A DNA stretch of 64,000 bases from Herbidospora mongoliensis (GCF_001570545.1 NZ_BBXD01000017.1:1-64000), one strand, 5' to 3'. Numbered from the stretch's first letter, positions 8,130 through 17,819 are shown. Numbers and translations are program-made. Notes: generated from the letters alone by a model not told the origin.

Positions 8130-9185
8130 TTACCGATCGGCCAGGCCGAGGTCCGCGATGAAGCGGGCCATCCCGATCCGCCGCCGGAACAGTTCGCCGA
8201 GTTCGGGGGTCGGTTCGTCCGCCAGATGATCCAAGGGCAGGGCCGACCAGAGCGACCGCAGCACCATCGAGCCCGTGTACCCGAGCCTGACCTGGTCCTT
8301 GTCGCCGCCGTAGGCGTCCAGGATCGTCTCGTGGATGGCGGGCAGGTCGGCGGGTTCGATCTTACCGTCGTGGGCCAGGCCGACGATGAGCTGACCGAGG
8401 TCGAACCCGATCGCGGCCGGGCTGCCCCAGCTCCAGTCGATCACCACGAACTCGGCCGAGCCGTCCGCCGGGACCAGCAGGTTCTGCGGGGCGGCGTCGC
8501 CGTGTACGCGGGTGTGCGGCAGCCGGGCCAGCTCGGCTAGCAGTTCGCCATACCGGGCGGCGAGGGCGAGGATGTCGGACCTGAGCCGGTCATCGGCGAA
8601 CGGGGCTACCAAGGGGTGCGTCCAGGTGGAGTCGTCTCGCAGCGCCGGCAGCCACAGCTGCGGCAGCGGGCCGTCGCCGATCACCCGCAGGCCGACGCTG
8701 TCGTTGTACGCGGACGGGCGGCTCGCCGCCATTTCGCCGAGCAGCGCGGCGGCGCGCGCGTACCGGGCCAGGTCCCACGGCTCGGGCACGGTGCGCACGT
8801 CCTCCATCCAGGCGACCAGGCGGTCGTCGCCCAGGTCGTCCAGGCGGTGGAGACGCGGCATCCGCAGGCCCGCGGGCAGCGGCTCGTTCGCGAGATAGGC
8901 GTCGATGTCCGTACGCCAGGGGAAGTTCTGGACGAAACCCGCGCGCTGGTCTTCGGGAATCATGACGAGACCGGGCCAGTGCTGGGCCGAATGCACCGAC
9001 TTCGCGACGAACGACCACTCCGCGCCGGTGGTGGTGGTGCCGCGCACCCGGTGCAGGCCCGCGGTGGTCAGCATGGTCGGGGCCGGAAGGACCGGCTCGA
9101 CCCGCTGCTCCGCGATCTCGGCGGCCGGGTCGCCCAGACTCTCCCTGACCAGGGCGGTGAGGTCGGTGGTCACGGTCATGTTCAT
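8130..9185 (-). CDS. Aminoglycoside phosphotransferase-family kinase
   Basis: 351 residues from ATG at 9185. Protein-kinase-like APH fold: Brenner motif with catalytic aspartate and asparagine in RVHGDAAPQNLL, and metal-binding IDWSWGSPAAIGFDLGQL about 20 residues later. N-lobe contains WSFVAKSVHS, where the lysine would contact ATP. The family phosphorylates aminoglycosides, macrolides, choline or sugars; no substrate is evident. It diverges from the LAL regulator at 9252 with only 66 bases between them, so the regulator may control it. Confidence 0.85.
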   Translation of the reverse strand: MNMTVTTDLTALVRESLGDPAAEIAEQRVEPVLPAPTMLTTAGLHRVRGTTTTGAEWSFVAKSVHSAQHWPGLVMIPEDQRAGFVQNFPWRTDIDAYLANEPLPAGLRMPRLHRLDDLGDDRLVAWMEDVRTVPEPWDLARYARAAALLGEMAASRPSAYNDSVGLRVIGDGPLPQLWLPALRDDSTWTHPLVAPFADDRLRSDILALAARYGELLAELARLPHTRVHGDAAPQNLLVPADGSAEFVVIDWSWGSPAAIGFDLGQLIVGLAHDGKIEPADLPAIHETILDAYGGDKDQVRLGYTGSMVLRSLWSALPLDHLADEPTPELGELFRRRIGMARFIADLGLADR

Positions 9186-9251
9186 ACCGGTCAGCCTGGC
9201 GGGCGCGAAAGCGGTTCGCCTGAGTAGGGGCTACTCAAATACGCTCGGCAG

Positions 9252-11813
9252 GTGCCCAGCACGTGGCCGTTCTCCGGCCGATCCTCTCCCCTCGCCGCGA
9301 TCCGGGCCGCTCCGCGAGGCGTGGTCGTCACCGGTCCGTCCGGCGCGGGGAAGAGCCGCCTGGTGGCCGAGGCCGTCCGAGGGCTGTCGGGGGTGGCGTG
9401 GGTGCGGGCCACCGAAGCCGCGTCGGAGCTGCCGTTCGGCGCGTTCGCGCACCTGCTGCCCGAGGTCGCGCCGACCGGGAATCCGCTCCGCTGGGCCGCG
9501 TCCGCGATCGGCGCGGATGTTCTCGTCGTTGACGACGCACACCTGCTCGACCCCGCGTCCGCCGCGCTCGTCCACCATCTGGCCGCGCACGGTCCCGGCC
9601 GGGTGCTCGCGACCGTGCGCGGCGCCGGGGCGTCCGAATTATGGAAGGACGACCTGCTCACCCGGGTCGACCTGGAACCGTTCACGCTGAGTGAGACGGA
9701 GGAGATCCTCACCGGCGCGCTCGGCGGCCGGATCGAGTCGGCCACCCTGGCGCGGCTCTGGCGTACTAGTCAGGGAAACGCCCTCTATCTGCGCGAACTC
9801 GTCCTCTCCGGGGTGCTGCGCGACATCGGCGGCCTCTGGCTGTGGCACGGCCCGGTCACCCTGACCACCACGATGCGCGAGACCGTCGCCGCCCGTCTCG
9901 GCGAACTCACCCCGCCCGAACGCGACGTGCTGGAACTCCTCGCGTACGGCGAGCCGCTCCCCGCCGGCCTGCTCGACCTCCCGGTCACCGAGCATCTGGA
10001 GACCCGGCAGCTCGTCACCGTCGACCCCGACCTCGCGGTACGGCTCGCGCACCCGCTCTACGGCGAGGTCATCCGGGAGGGCTGCGGCACGCTCCGCACC
10101 CGCGCGATCGTGCGCCGCCTCGCCGACGCCGTCGGCACCCGCAGACGGGAGGACGTGCTCCGCGTCGCCGTCTGGCGCCTGGACAGCGGCGACCCGGGCG
10201 ACCCCGCGCTGCTCACCGCCGCGTGCGAGCGGGCCCGCGCCGTCCGCGACCTGGACCTGGCCGAACGCCTGTGCCGGGCCGCCATCGCCGCCGGCGGCGA
10301 GGCGCCCGGCCTGCGGCGTGACCTGGGCCGGATCCTGTGGTTCGCCGACCGGTACGAAGAAGCGGAAACGGCCTTCCGCGAGGCTTGGGACACCGGGGTC
10401 GGCGATTTCGACGTGACCGCGTGCGCGGTCAACCGCGCGATGAACCTCACCTGGGGCCTCGGACGGCTGGACGACGGGCTCGCCGTGCTGTCCGAGGCGG
10501 ACGAGCGGATCACCGGTCTCAGCGAACGACACGCGCTCATGATCGTCAGCGTGACCCTGCACGCCCAGTCCGGCGACCTGCCCGCCGCGTGGGAACTCCT
10601 CGCGCGAGCCGAGCGGCTCGGGCCGGTGGATCAGCAGGCCAGGCGCGCGGAGGCCGTCGCCACCGCCGGTGTCCTGGCCGCGTCCGGTCGGGCGTCGGAG
10701 GCCCTGACCGTGGTCGACGACGCCCGGCGGCTGTTCGGCCTCGTACAGGACCCGCTCCCCAGCCTGCTCACGTCCCTGCTCTGGGCGGCGACCCTCGCCT
10801 GCTTCACGACCGGCGACCTCCCCGCCGTCGACCGCCTCACCACCGAAGCACTCGACGACGAGATCGCGTTCGCGCACTGGACCCGGACCGCCGTCCAGTT
10901 CACCGCCTTTCAGGCCTGGGGCCTGCGCCTGCGCGGTCAGGTCCGGGACGCGCTGACCCGCGCCGCCGAGGCGGCCGTCCGGTTGCCCCCGACCAGCGTG
11001 TACGCCGGCGCCTGCCTGGGGGAGTTGGCGCACGCGCATGCTCTGCTCGGTGACGTGGACGCCGCCGAGGAGACGCTGCGGCGCGCGACCACGGCGACGG
11101 TCGCCGCCGGTCCCGCCGCGACCGTGCCGCTGCAATTGGCGCGGGCGTGGACACTGGCGGCGCGCGGCGACATCGCCGGGGCGGTGGAGGTCGCCCTGCT
11201 GGCCGGGGACAGCCCGCACCCGTCGCAGGCGCTCTTCGGCCTGCACGACGTGGTGCGATTGGGCCACGCCGACCTGGTCGCGTCCCGGCTGGCCGAGCTG
11301 ACAGTGGAAGGACCGCTCGCCGCCCTGTTCGCCCGGCACGCGGCCGCCGCGACCGGGCAGGAGCTGGACCAGGTCTCCTCTGATTTCGAGGAGATCGGGT
11401 TCATCCTGTACGCGGCCGAGGGCGCGGCCAGGGCCGCCGGCCGGTATCGGGAGGACGGGCTGACTCGGGCCGCGCGGGCGGCGGAGACCCGGGCGTGGGC
11501 GCTGACCCGCCGATGCCAGGGCGCCCGGACACCCGCGTTGATGGATCTTGACGTTCCCGGGATGACGCCCCGCCAGCGCGAGGTGGCGACCCTGGCCGCG
11601 CAGGGCTTCACCAACCGCGAGATCGCCGAACGCCTCTTCCTGTCGATCCGGACGATCGCCAACACGCTGTACACGATCTACGAGAAGACCGGCGTCAACG
11701 ACCGGACGGCGCTGGCGGACCTCCTGGGTCTGGCAGACGGTACGAAAGAAGACATGTCTGGTGGTGGATCGAATGGCGCTCCACGACCTCAGGCTCCTGA
11801 ATCAGGTCGGTAA
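9252..11813 (+). CDS. LAL-type LuxR regulator (AAA ATPase + TPR-like + HTH)
   Basis: 853 residues from GTG at 9252. The N-terminal ATPase has Walker A GPSGAGKS (about residues 27-35) and Walker B VLVVDDAHLLD. A long helical, TPR-like middle follows (for example AERLCRAAIAAGGEAPGLRRDLGRIL). The C-terminal LuxR HTH is MTPRQREVATLAAQGFTNREI..RLFLSIRTIANTLYTIYEKTG. LAL proteins usually activate secondary-metabolite or catabolic genes on binding ATP and a ligand. The N-terminal region before the P-loop is short, as is common in this family. Target genes are unknown; the divergent kinase is the closest candidate. Confidence 0.92.
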   Translation: MPSTWPFSGRSSPLAAIRAAPRGVVVTGPSGAGKSRLVAEAVRGLSGVAWVRATEAASELPFGAFAHLLPEVAPTGNPLRWAASAIGADVLVVDDAHLLDPASAALVHHLAAHGPGRVLATVRGAGASELWKDDLLTRVDLEPFTLSETEEILTGALGGRIESATLARLWRTSQGNALYLRELVLSGVLRDIGGLWLWHGPVTLTTTMRETVAARLGELTPPERDVLELLAYGEPLPAGLLDLPVTEHLETRQLVTVDPDLAVRLAHPLYGEVIREGCGTLRTRAIVRRLADAVGTRRREDVLRVAVWRLDSGDPGDPALLTAACERARAVRDLDLAERLCRAAIAAGGEAPGLRRDLGRILWFADRYEEAETAFREAWDTGVGDFDVTACAVNRAMNLTWGLGRLDDGLAVLSEADERITGLSERHALMIVSVTLHAQSGDLPAAWELLARAERLGPVDQQARRAEAVATAGVLAASGRASEALTVVDDARRLFGLVQDPLPSLLTSLLWAATLACFTTGDLPAVDRLTTEALDDEIAFAHWTRTAVQFTAFQAWGLRLRGQVRDALTRAAEAAVRLPPTSVYAGACLGELAHAHALLGDVDAAEETLRRATTATVAAGPAATVPLQLARAWTLAARGDIAGAVEVALLAGDSPHPSQALFGLHDVVRLGHADLVASRLAELTVEGPLAALFARHAAAATGQELDQVSSDFEEIGFILYAAEGAARAAGRYREDGLTRAARAAETRAWALTRRCQGARTPALMDLDVPGMTPRQREVATLAAQGFTNREIAERLFLSIRTIANTLYTIYEKTGVNDRTALADLLGLADGTKEDMSGGGSNGAPRPQAPESGR

Positions 11814-11855
11814 GTGCTCCCGGCCACGATCCAGCGAGAGAACATGGCCACCTCC

Positions 11856-12586
11856 TCACATGGATTCCTTGCCGGCTCCGTGAAGCGCCCGTTCCACGCC
11901 GACGGTCGCACGGGTGAAGCGAGCGGCCAGCGTGCGCAGGTGCTCGATCAGCTCCGGAGGCTCGGTCACGTCGAAGTCGAGGTCGAGCAGGTTCGCCAGT
12001 CGTCCCGGTCGACGTCCCAGGCGACGAGATACCAGCGACGCCCCCACGACACGATCCGATACGGCTCGACGGCGCGCACCGTGCTCGACCCGTCATGGGC
12101 GCGATAGTCGAACCTCAGCCGCTCCAGGTTCCGGCAGGCCGTCGCGAGAGTGGACAGCACGGCGGCGTCCACGGTCGGCCCGGGACGGTCGGCGGGAACA
12201 GGTTCGGTCGACGCGCGCAGCGCGTCGACGCGGTGTCGCAGGCGGGACGGGAGTACTTGTTCCAGTTTGGTCAGCGCGCGGGCGGAGGTCTCCTCGATGC
12301 CGGCGATCGAGCCGCCCACGGCGGTGCGCAGGCCGATCGCTACGGCGACGGCCTCCTCGTCGTCCAAGAGCAGGGGAGGCATGGCCGTGCCGGCGCCCAG
12401 GCGGTAGCCGCCGTCCGTGCCTCGGCTCGCGTGGACGGGGTAGCCCAGGTCGCGTAGGCGGTCGACGTCGCGGCGCACGGTGCGGTCGCTGACGCCCAGG
12501 CGGTCGGCGAGGTCGCGGCCCGGCCAGTCGCGCCGGGCTTGCAGGAGGGACAGCAGGCGCAGCAGCCGCGCCGAGGTTTCCAGCAT
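11856..12586 (-). pseudogene. WYL-domain regulator broken by internal deletion and frameshift
   Basis: From ATG at 12586 the frame encodes an HTH_11 DNA-binding domain (LLRLLSLLQARRDWPGRDLA, RTVRRDVDRLRDLGYPV) and the start of the WYL domain (VEPYRIVSWGRRWYLVAWDVDRDDWRT). It then falls out of frame at about 12000 and stops at 11966. A different frame from that point to 11856 encodes NLLDLDFDVTEPPELIEHLR and LAARFTRATVG, which is the usual C-terminal end of these ~320-residue proteins. The roughly 80 residues normally between are missing. DNA binding may persist, but ligand sensing should be lost. It diverges from the epoxide hydrolase. Confidence 0.8.
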
Positions 12587-12649
12587 GGACGCCACATTGC
12601 CACCCCTTCCGGACAGAGGTTGACCGGAAGCCCCCGTAGCGTTGCGGTC

Positions 12650-13753
12650 ATGAGCGAAGAGATCACCCCCTTCCGGATCGACATCCCTCAGGCCGACCTC
12701 GACGATCTCCGCGATCGGCTGGACGGCACCCGGTGGCCGGACCAGATCCCGGACACCGACTGGGACTACGGGGTGCCGGTGGCGTATGTGAAGCGGTTGG
12801 CCGAGCACTGGCGGCACGCCTACGACTGGCGTGAATGGGAGGCGAAGCTGAACGCCCACCCGCAGTTCACGACCGAGATCGACGGCCAGAACATCCACTT
12901 CCTGCACGTCCGCTCGCCGCGTGCGGACGCGTTGCCGCTGCTGCTCACCCACGGCTGGCCGGGGTCCGTCGTGGAGTATCTGAACGTGATCGAGGCGCTC
13001 ACCGACCCGCCGGCCGGCGAGCAGGCTTTTCACCTGGTGATCCCGTCACTGCCGGGGTTCGGGTTCTCCGGCCCGACCAGGGAGCGGGGCTGGAACCGGT
13101 TCCGCACGGCGAAGGCGTGGGCCGAGCTGATGCGGCGGCTGGGCTATGACCGCTATGGCACGGGCGGCAACGACGCCGGGTCGATGGTCGGGCCGGAGCA
13201 GGGCCGGATCGACCCCGAGCACGTGGTCGGCGTGCACGTCACGCAGATCTACTCGTTCCCGTCGGGCGACCCCGCGGAGTTCGAGAAGATCACCCCGGAG
13301 GACCAGGAGGCGCTCAAGGTCCTCGCGTGGTTCCGCGACAACAAGATGTCGTTCAACATTCTGCACTCGCAGCAGCCGCAGACCCTCTCCTACGCCATCA
13401 CCGACTCGCCCGCCGGGCTGCTCGGCTGGCACGCCCAGCTCATGGGAGAGGATCTCGACCCGGACTTCGTCCTCACCAACGTCATGCTCTACTGGCTGAC
13501 CGGCACCGCCACGTCGGCCACCCGCTTCTACTACGAGGACGCCAGGGCCGAGGCGCCGGCCGGGCCGACCACGGCGCCGATCGGGCTGGCGATGTTCAAG
13601 GGCGACTTCGTGTCGATGCGCACCTTCGCCGAGCGCGACCACAAGGACATCCGCTCGTGGCACTCCTACGAGGAGCCCGTCGGCCACTACGCGGCGCACC
13701 TGGCGCCGGAGCTGCTCGTACAGGATGTTCGCGAGTTCTTCCGGGGGCTGTGA
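12650..13753 (+). CDS. Epoxide hydrolase
   Basis: 367 residues from ATG at 12650. An N-terminal EHN domain (FRIDIPQADLDDLRDRL..RWPDQ) is followed by an alpha/beta-hydrolase fold: LLLTHGWPGSVVEY (HGxP oxyanion motif), nucleophile aspartate in TGGNDAGSMVG, and the terminal histidine in EEPVGHYAAHLAPELL. Lid-domain tyrosines probably activate the epoxide (ALTDPP.., TRFYYEDA). The family opens epoxides to diols; the exact substrate is unknown. It diverges from the damaged WYL gene across 63 bases, where that regulator probably once acted. A strong hairpin follows the stop. Confidence 0.9.
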   Translation: MSEEITPFRIDIPQADLDDLRDRLDGTRWPDQIPDTDWDYGVPVAYVKRLAEHWRHAYDWREWEAKLNAHPQFTTEIDGQNIHFLHVRSPRADALPLLLTHGWPGSVVEYLNVIEALTDPPAGEQAFHLVIPSLPGFGFSGPTRERGWNRFRTAKAWAELMRRLGYDRYGTGGNDAGSMVGPEQGRIDPEHVVGVHVTQIYSFPSGDPAEFEKITPEDQEALKVLAWFRDNKMSFNILHSQQPQTLSYAITDSPAGLLGWHAQLMGEDLDPDFVLTNVMLYWLTGTATSATRFYYEDARAEAPAGPTTAPIGLAMFKGDFVSMRTFAERDHKDIRSWHSYEEPVGHYAAHLAPELLVQDVREFFRGL

Positions 13754-13783
13754 GGGCTCCGCCTCCCTGAGGAGGCGGAGCCC
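13754..13783. terminator. Bidirectional hairpin terminator
   Basis: Perfect 13-bp stem: GGGCTCCGCCTCC (13754-13766), CTGA loop, GGAGGCGGAGCCC (13771-13783). It lies between the convergent epoxide hydrolase and PBP genes and probably serves both. Confidence 0.85.
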
Positions 13784-13801
13784 GGCGAGCGTCGGCCCTG
13801 G

Positions 13802-16012
13802 TCAGTTACCCCAGCCGCCGCGGCCGTCCCACGGGTTCACGTCGGACTGGTTCCCGTCATCGGGCCCGCCCTGGTCCGTCGCGCCGGGGTCGACCGAGGT
13901 CACACCGGGGTCGTTCGTGCCGGGGTCGTCCGGGTTGAAGCCGTCCGGGGGACGCTGGCCGTACTCGTCCCACGGGCGGTCGCCCCAGTAGTCGAACTCC
14001 TGCTGCGCGCCGAACCTCGTCGTGTTGATCGGCGTGAACGGTGTCGCGGGCACCCCTTCCAGGGCCGCGAGCATGGTGGCCTTCCAGATCGGGCCCGGCA
14101 CGGTCGCGCCGAACACCGAGCCGTACCAGCGGCCGCCCATCGTCACGTTGTTCAGGCGGTGGGTGCTGGCGCCGCGCGGGTCGGCCAGGCTGACCGCTCC
14201 GGCCAGGTCGGGGGTGAAGCCGGCGAACCAGGCGCTCGACTGGTTGTCGTTGGTGCCGGTCTTGCCGGCCGCCGGGCGGCCGATGCCGCCGACGCTCGAC
14301 ATAGTGCCCTTGGTGAAGACGCCGGACAGGATGTCGGAGGCGGCGTCGGCCACTTCGGGGTCGAGGGCGTCTTCGCACTTCGGCTCGAACGTCGTCTTCT
14401 TGCCGTTGCGGTCGGTGATCGCGGTGATCGCCATCGGGGCGCAGTACTTGCCGCGGGCGCCGATCGCCGCGTAGGCGGTGGCGACCGTGACCGGGTCCAT
14501 CTCGTTGATGCCGAGGGTGAAGGTCTCGTACTCCTGCAGCTTCTTGCCGTCGGCGCGCTTGATGCCGAGCGACTTGGCCGTCTTCACCGTCTCGCACAGG
14601 CCCACGTGGGCTTCCAGCTGCATGAAGAACGTGTTGATCGAGCCCCACGTCCCGGTCTGCAGCGTCGTGTGGCCGGGCGAGCCCTCGTCGTTGGTCACGG
14701 CGTGCGAGGGGTCGCCGACGGCGTTCCCTTCGCAGTCGGTGAAGGTCGAGGGCGTGGGCGCGGTGTAGGAGGCGCCGACGTTGAAGCCGTCGCTCAGCCG
14801 CATGCCCTGGCTCAGCGCGGTGAGCAGGGTGAACGTCTTGAACGTCGAGCCCGCCTGTACGCCGCCCAGTCCCCCGTGGGCCCGGTCGGCGACCACGTTG
14901 TAGTCGAGGTTGTCGCGGCTGGCGGCCATCGCGCGGATCGCGCCGGTGCCCGGTTCGACGAGCGCCTGCGCCGCCACGGGGCCGTCCTTCGGGCCGACGT
15001 AGGCCTTGATGCCCTTCTGGGCGGCGTCCTGCATCGTGGCGTTCAGGGTGGTGCGGATGGTCAGGCCGCCCTGCTTGAGGACGCGTTCGCGGTCCGCCCT
15101 GGTCTTGCCGAGGCTCTTGTCGGCCAGGATCTCGGCGGAGACGTACTGACAGAAGTAGCGGTAGTCGCTCGTCTCGCAGCCGCCGGGGATCGGGACGCCC
15201 TTGTAGCCGAGCTTGGACTTCTTCGCCTTCGCGGCCTCGGCGGGGGTGATCTTCTTGAGTTCGGCCATGCGGTCGAGGACGACGTTGCGGCGGGCCACCA
15301 GCTCGTCGCGGTTGGACTTGCCGCCCTCCGGGTCGGTGGAGGTCGGCAGCCGGACCGCCGCCGCGAGGGTCGCGGCCTGCGGCAGGGTCAGCTTCGACGC
15401 CGAGACGTTGAAGAAGCGTTTGGCCGCCGCCTGGATCCCGTGCGCGCCCGCGCCGAAGTAGGCGATGTTCAGGTACTTCCCGAGGATCTCGTCCTTGGTG
15501 TACTTCTCCTCGACCGACAGCGCGTAGCGGAGTTCGTTGAGCTTGCGGACGTAGCTCGGCGCGAGCGCCGCCTGCTTCGCCTCGTCGGTGGGGGCGTTGT
15601 TGAGCAGGACCTGCTTCACGTACTGCTGGGTGATGCTGGAGCCGCCCTGGGCGACGCCGCCCGCGTTGAGGTTGGCGGCCAGGGCGCGGATGGTGCCTTC
15701 GAGGTCGATGGCGCCGTGCTCGTAGAAGCGGTCGTCCTCGATGGCCACGATCGCGGTGCGCATGATCGGGGACACCTGGTCGATGGTCACGCTGTCGCGG
15801 TACTGGTCGTAGAACTGGGCGATCCGCTTGCCGTCGGCGTCCAGGAGCGTGGTCTTCTCGGCGAGCGGGGGTTCGCTCAGTTCCATCGGGCTGAGGTCGA
15901 TGGCCTCGACGGCGCCGCTGAGGGCGATCCCGACGGGGACGCCGATTCCGGCGGTGAGCACCCCGGCGGCGATTCCGGCGACCAGCAGGGCGGGCATGTT
16001 ACGCAGGCGCAT
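13802..16012 (-). CDS. Class A bifunctional penicillin-binding protein
   Basis: 736 residues from ATG at 16012 (MRLRNMPALLVAGIAAGVL, a single membrane anchor). Glycosyltransferase domain 51: EDDRFYEHGAIDLEGTIRA and GGSSITQQYVKQVL. Transpeptidase domain: active-site serine in GSTFKTF (STFK), SIN in WGSINTFFMQ, and the KTG motif in AAGKTGTND. The tail is Gly/Pro/Asp-rich (PPDGFNPDDPGTNDPGV). It polymerises and cross-links peptidoglycan outside the membrane. The start overlaps the beta-lactamase stop as TGATG, so translation of the two is coupled, an arrangement that pairs a drug target with a resistance enzyme. Confidence 0.93.
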   Translation of the reverse strand: MRLRNMPALLVAGIAAGVLTAGIGVPVGIALSGAVEAIDLSPMELSEPPLAEKTTLLDADGKRIAQFYDQYRDSVTIDQVSPIMRTAIVAIEDDRFYEHGAIDLEGTIRALAANLNAGGVAQGGSSITQQYVKQVLLNNAPTDEAKQAALAPSYVRKLNELRYALSVEEKYTKDEILGKYLNIAYFGAGAHGIQAAAKRFFNVSASKLTLPQAATLAAAVRLPTSTDPEGGKSNRDELVARRNVVLDRMAELKKITPAEAAKAKKSKLGYKGVPIPGGCETSDYRYFCQYVSAEILADKSLGKTRADRERVLKQGGLTIRTTLNATMQDAAQKGIKAYVGPKDGPVAAQALVEPGTGAIRAMAASRDNLDYNVVADRAHGGLGGVQAGSTFKTFTLLTALSQGMRLSDGFNVGASYTAPTPSTFTDCEGNAVGDPSHAVTNDEGSPGHTTLQTGTWGSINTFFMQLEAHVGLCETVKTAKSLGIKRADGKKLQEYETFTLGINEMDPVTVATAYAAIGARGKYCAPMAITAITDRNGKKTTFEPKCEDALDPEVADAASDILSGVFTKGTMSSVGGIGRPAAGKTGTNDNQSSAWFAGFTPDLAGAVSLADPRGASTHRLNNVTMGGRWYGSVFGATVPGPIWKATMLAALEGVPATPFTPINTTRFGAQQEFDYWGDRPWDEYGQRPPDGFNPDDPGTNDPGVTSVDPGATDQGGPDDGNQSDVNPWDGRGGWGN

Positions 16013-16872
16013 CAGAGTTTCCCGAGGCCACGGGCCGCGATCGTGGCGGCCTTGGCGATGACGGTCTCGTCTGCGGTGCCGTTCTTCGCGGTGCGGTTGG
16101 TGTAGATCGCCATGATGATCGGTTTCGTCGAACCCTTCGGCCAGATGATCGCGTAGTCGTTGGCGGAGCCGTAGGTGCTGCCCGTGCCGGTCTTGTCGCC
16201 GATCCGCCACGACTTGGGCAGCCCGGCGCGGATCCGCTTGTCGCCGGTCTCGTTGGCGACCAGCCAGCCGGTGAATATGCGGCGGTCACCGGCGTCAAGG
16301 GCGGTCCCCACCGTCAGGGCCTTGAGATCGCGGGCGATGGCGGCGGGGGTGGTGGTGTCGCGGGGGTCCTTCGGAGTCCAGTCGTTCAGGCCGGGTTCCG
16401 TGCGGTCGAGGCGCGACACGTGGTCGTTCAGGCCGCGGAAGTAGCGGGTCAGGCCCTTGGGGCCGCCGACCTGCTTGAGCAGCAGGTTCGCGGCGGCGTT
16501 GTCGCTCTTGGTGACGGCGGCTCTGGCGAGCGCGGCCACGGTCATGCGCGAACCGACGTGCTTCTCGGTCTCCGGCGAGTTCGGGAGCAGGTCCTTCTTC
16601 TTGATGAGGATCCGCTTGCCGAGGATGTCGGGCTTCTTGTCCAGGACGGCCGCCGCGAGCACGCCCTTGAAGGTCGAGGCCAGGGGGAACCGCTCCCCCG
16701 ACCGGTAGGCGATCGTCCTGCCGGTGGCGGTGTCGATGGCGTACACCCCGATTCGGCCGTGGTAGGAGGTCTCCAGCGCGCGCAGATCCGCGACCGCCGA
16801 GGTCGACTGCGGGGTCGACGCGGCGGTGAGGCCGCCGGAGAGCAGGGCGAGGGACATCACGAGTGGAAGCAT
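16012..16872 (-). CDS. Class A beta-lactamase
   Basis: 286 residues from ATG at 16872. A short hydrophobic N-terminus (LVMSLALLSGGLTAAS) is a probable secretion signal. All class A hallmarks are visible: STFK with the catalytic serine (PLASTFKGV), SDN (VTKSDNAAANLL), the omega-loop glutamate in EPGLNDW, and KTG in RIGDKTGTGS. It should hydrolyse penicillins by serine acylation; the spectrum cannot be read. It diverges from a LysR-family gene with an inverted repeat between them, the usual ampR-like regulatory layout, and is coupled to the downstream PBP gene. Confidence 0.93.
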   Translation of the reverse strand: MLPLVMSLALLSGGLTAASTPQSTSAVADLRALETSYHGRIGVYAIDTATGRTIAYRSGERFPLASTFKGVLAAAVLDKKPDILGKRILIKKKDLLPNSPETEKHVGSRMTVAALARAAVTKSDNAAANLLLKQVGGPKGLTRYFRGLNDHVSRLDRTEPGLNDWTPKDPRDTTTPAAIARDLKALTVGTALDAGDRRIFTGWLVANETGDKRIRAGLPKSWRIGDKTGTGSTYGSANDYAIIWPKGSTKPIIMAIYTNRTAKNGTADETVIAKAATIAARGLGKL

Positions 16873-16926
16873 GCCGGTGAGTCTGTTCTGTCAGCGTAAA
16901 TACCGTCAAAGACACTTGAAGCCTAT

Positions 16927-16947
16927 ATTATGCATTCATGGCATAAT
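16927..16947. promoter_or_regulatory. Inverted repeat between beta-lactamase and LysR genes (likely LysR site)
   Basis: ATTATGC (16927-16933) and GCATAAT (16941-16947) form a perfect 7-bp inverted repeat with a 7-base spacer. It ends nine bases before the LysR start codon and 55 bases upstream of the beta-lactamase start. The size and AT-rich T-N11-A form fit a LysR-type operator. Confidence 0.7.
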
Positions 16948-16955
16948 TCCAGCTC

Positions 16956-17819
16956 GTGGACCTACTCGCGGCCTGGAGAGTGTTCGTCAACGTGAGCGAA
17001 CGCGGCAGCTTCACCGAGGGCGCCGCCGCCTCCCAGATCCCCCAGCCGGTGGCCAGCCGCCGCATCGCCGCCCTGGAACAGCACCTCGGCGGCAAGCTCT
17101 TCGACCGGTCCGCGCGCGGCGCGCTGCTCACCGATTTCGGCCGCGACCTGCTGCCCTCGGCGCAGCGGCTGCTCCGCCTCGCCGACGACATGGAGTGGGA
17201 GGCCGGGCAGTCCCGCCTCAAACCGCTCCGGCTGGCCGTCCCGGAGATCTGCGCGGTCCGCGACCTGGCGCTGTTAACGGTGGAGGCGCGCGAGGAGGGC
17301 GTCCACCTCGATGTGGTGCCGGCCGCCGCCGGGATCAGGGCCGAACTGGCCCGCTCGCGGGAGGTCAGAGCCGCCCTGGTGGGCACGCCGGAGGACGGCG
17401 CGACGTGGGTGGTCGAACTGGGGCTGGCCGGCGTGACCGGGCCTCCGGTTCCGGTCGTGTACGTCGAGAGCCTCCGGTCCCCCCGCGCCGACAGGTCCGG
17501 CCGCAGGCGGAGGATCTGGGTCCAGCCGGAGGACGACGTACCGCACATCAGAGACCACCTCTTCCGCATCAGGGACGCCGCAGGCCTGCTCCCCGCCCAG
17601 GTCGCCGTCGCGTCGTCGCTGACGACCGCCGCCGCCGAGGTGATGGTCTCGACCGACCTGCTGCTCTGCTCCCCCCGTCAGGCCGCCGACCTGGGCCTCG
17701 ACTGGCACCCGATCGGCGAGATCCGGCTCGTGCGCGGGTACGCTGTCGCTTCCGCCATCGGGGACGACGCCGAGCGGGTTCGGGGATGGCGTCGGGTGGC
17801 GACCTGCTTGGGGGTTTGA
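16956..17819 (+). CDS. LysR-family transcriptional regulator of the beta-lactamase cluster
   Basis: 287 residues from GTG at 16956. N-terminal LysR HTH: WRVFVNVSERGSFTEGAAAS then QPVASRRIAALEQHLGGKLFDR. A periplasmic-binding-like effector domain follows (PLRLAVPEICAVRDLALL..). It is somewhat short in the second half but has no disruption. Divergent from the class A beta-lactamase with a palindrome between, it is probably the AmpR/BlaL-like activator. The next gene, another beta-lactamase-fold protein, starts three bases after its stop. Confidence 0.88.
   Translation: MDLLAAWRVFVNVSERGSFTEGAAASQIPQPVASRRIAALEQHLGGKLFDRSARGALLTDFGRDLLPSAQRLLRLADDMEWEAGQSRLKPLRLAVPEICAVRDLALLTVEAREEGVHLDVVPAAAGIRAELARSREVRAALVGTPEDGATWVVELGLAGVTGPPVPVVYVESLRSPRADRSGRRRRIWVQPEDDVPHIRDHLFRIRDAAGLLPAQVAVASSLTTAAAEVMVSTDLLLCSPRQAADLGLDWHPIGEIRLVRGYAVASAIGDDAERVRGWRRVATCLGV

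Noticed and set aside
9639-11339. Long minus-strand open frame across the LAL regulator
   Set aside because: Antisense shadow. The LAL gene has clear Walker and LuxR motifs and a normal length.
12587-13033. N-terminal extension of the WYL regulator frame
   Set aside because: It would overlap the epoxide hydrolase antisense. The HTH domain starts directly after ATG at 12586.
14159-16105. Long plus-strand open frame across the PBP gene
   Set aside because: Antisense shadow of the PBP, which has all glycosyltransferase and transpeptidase motifs.
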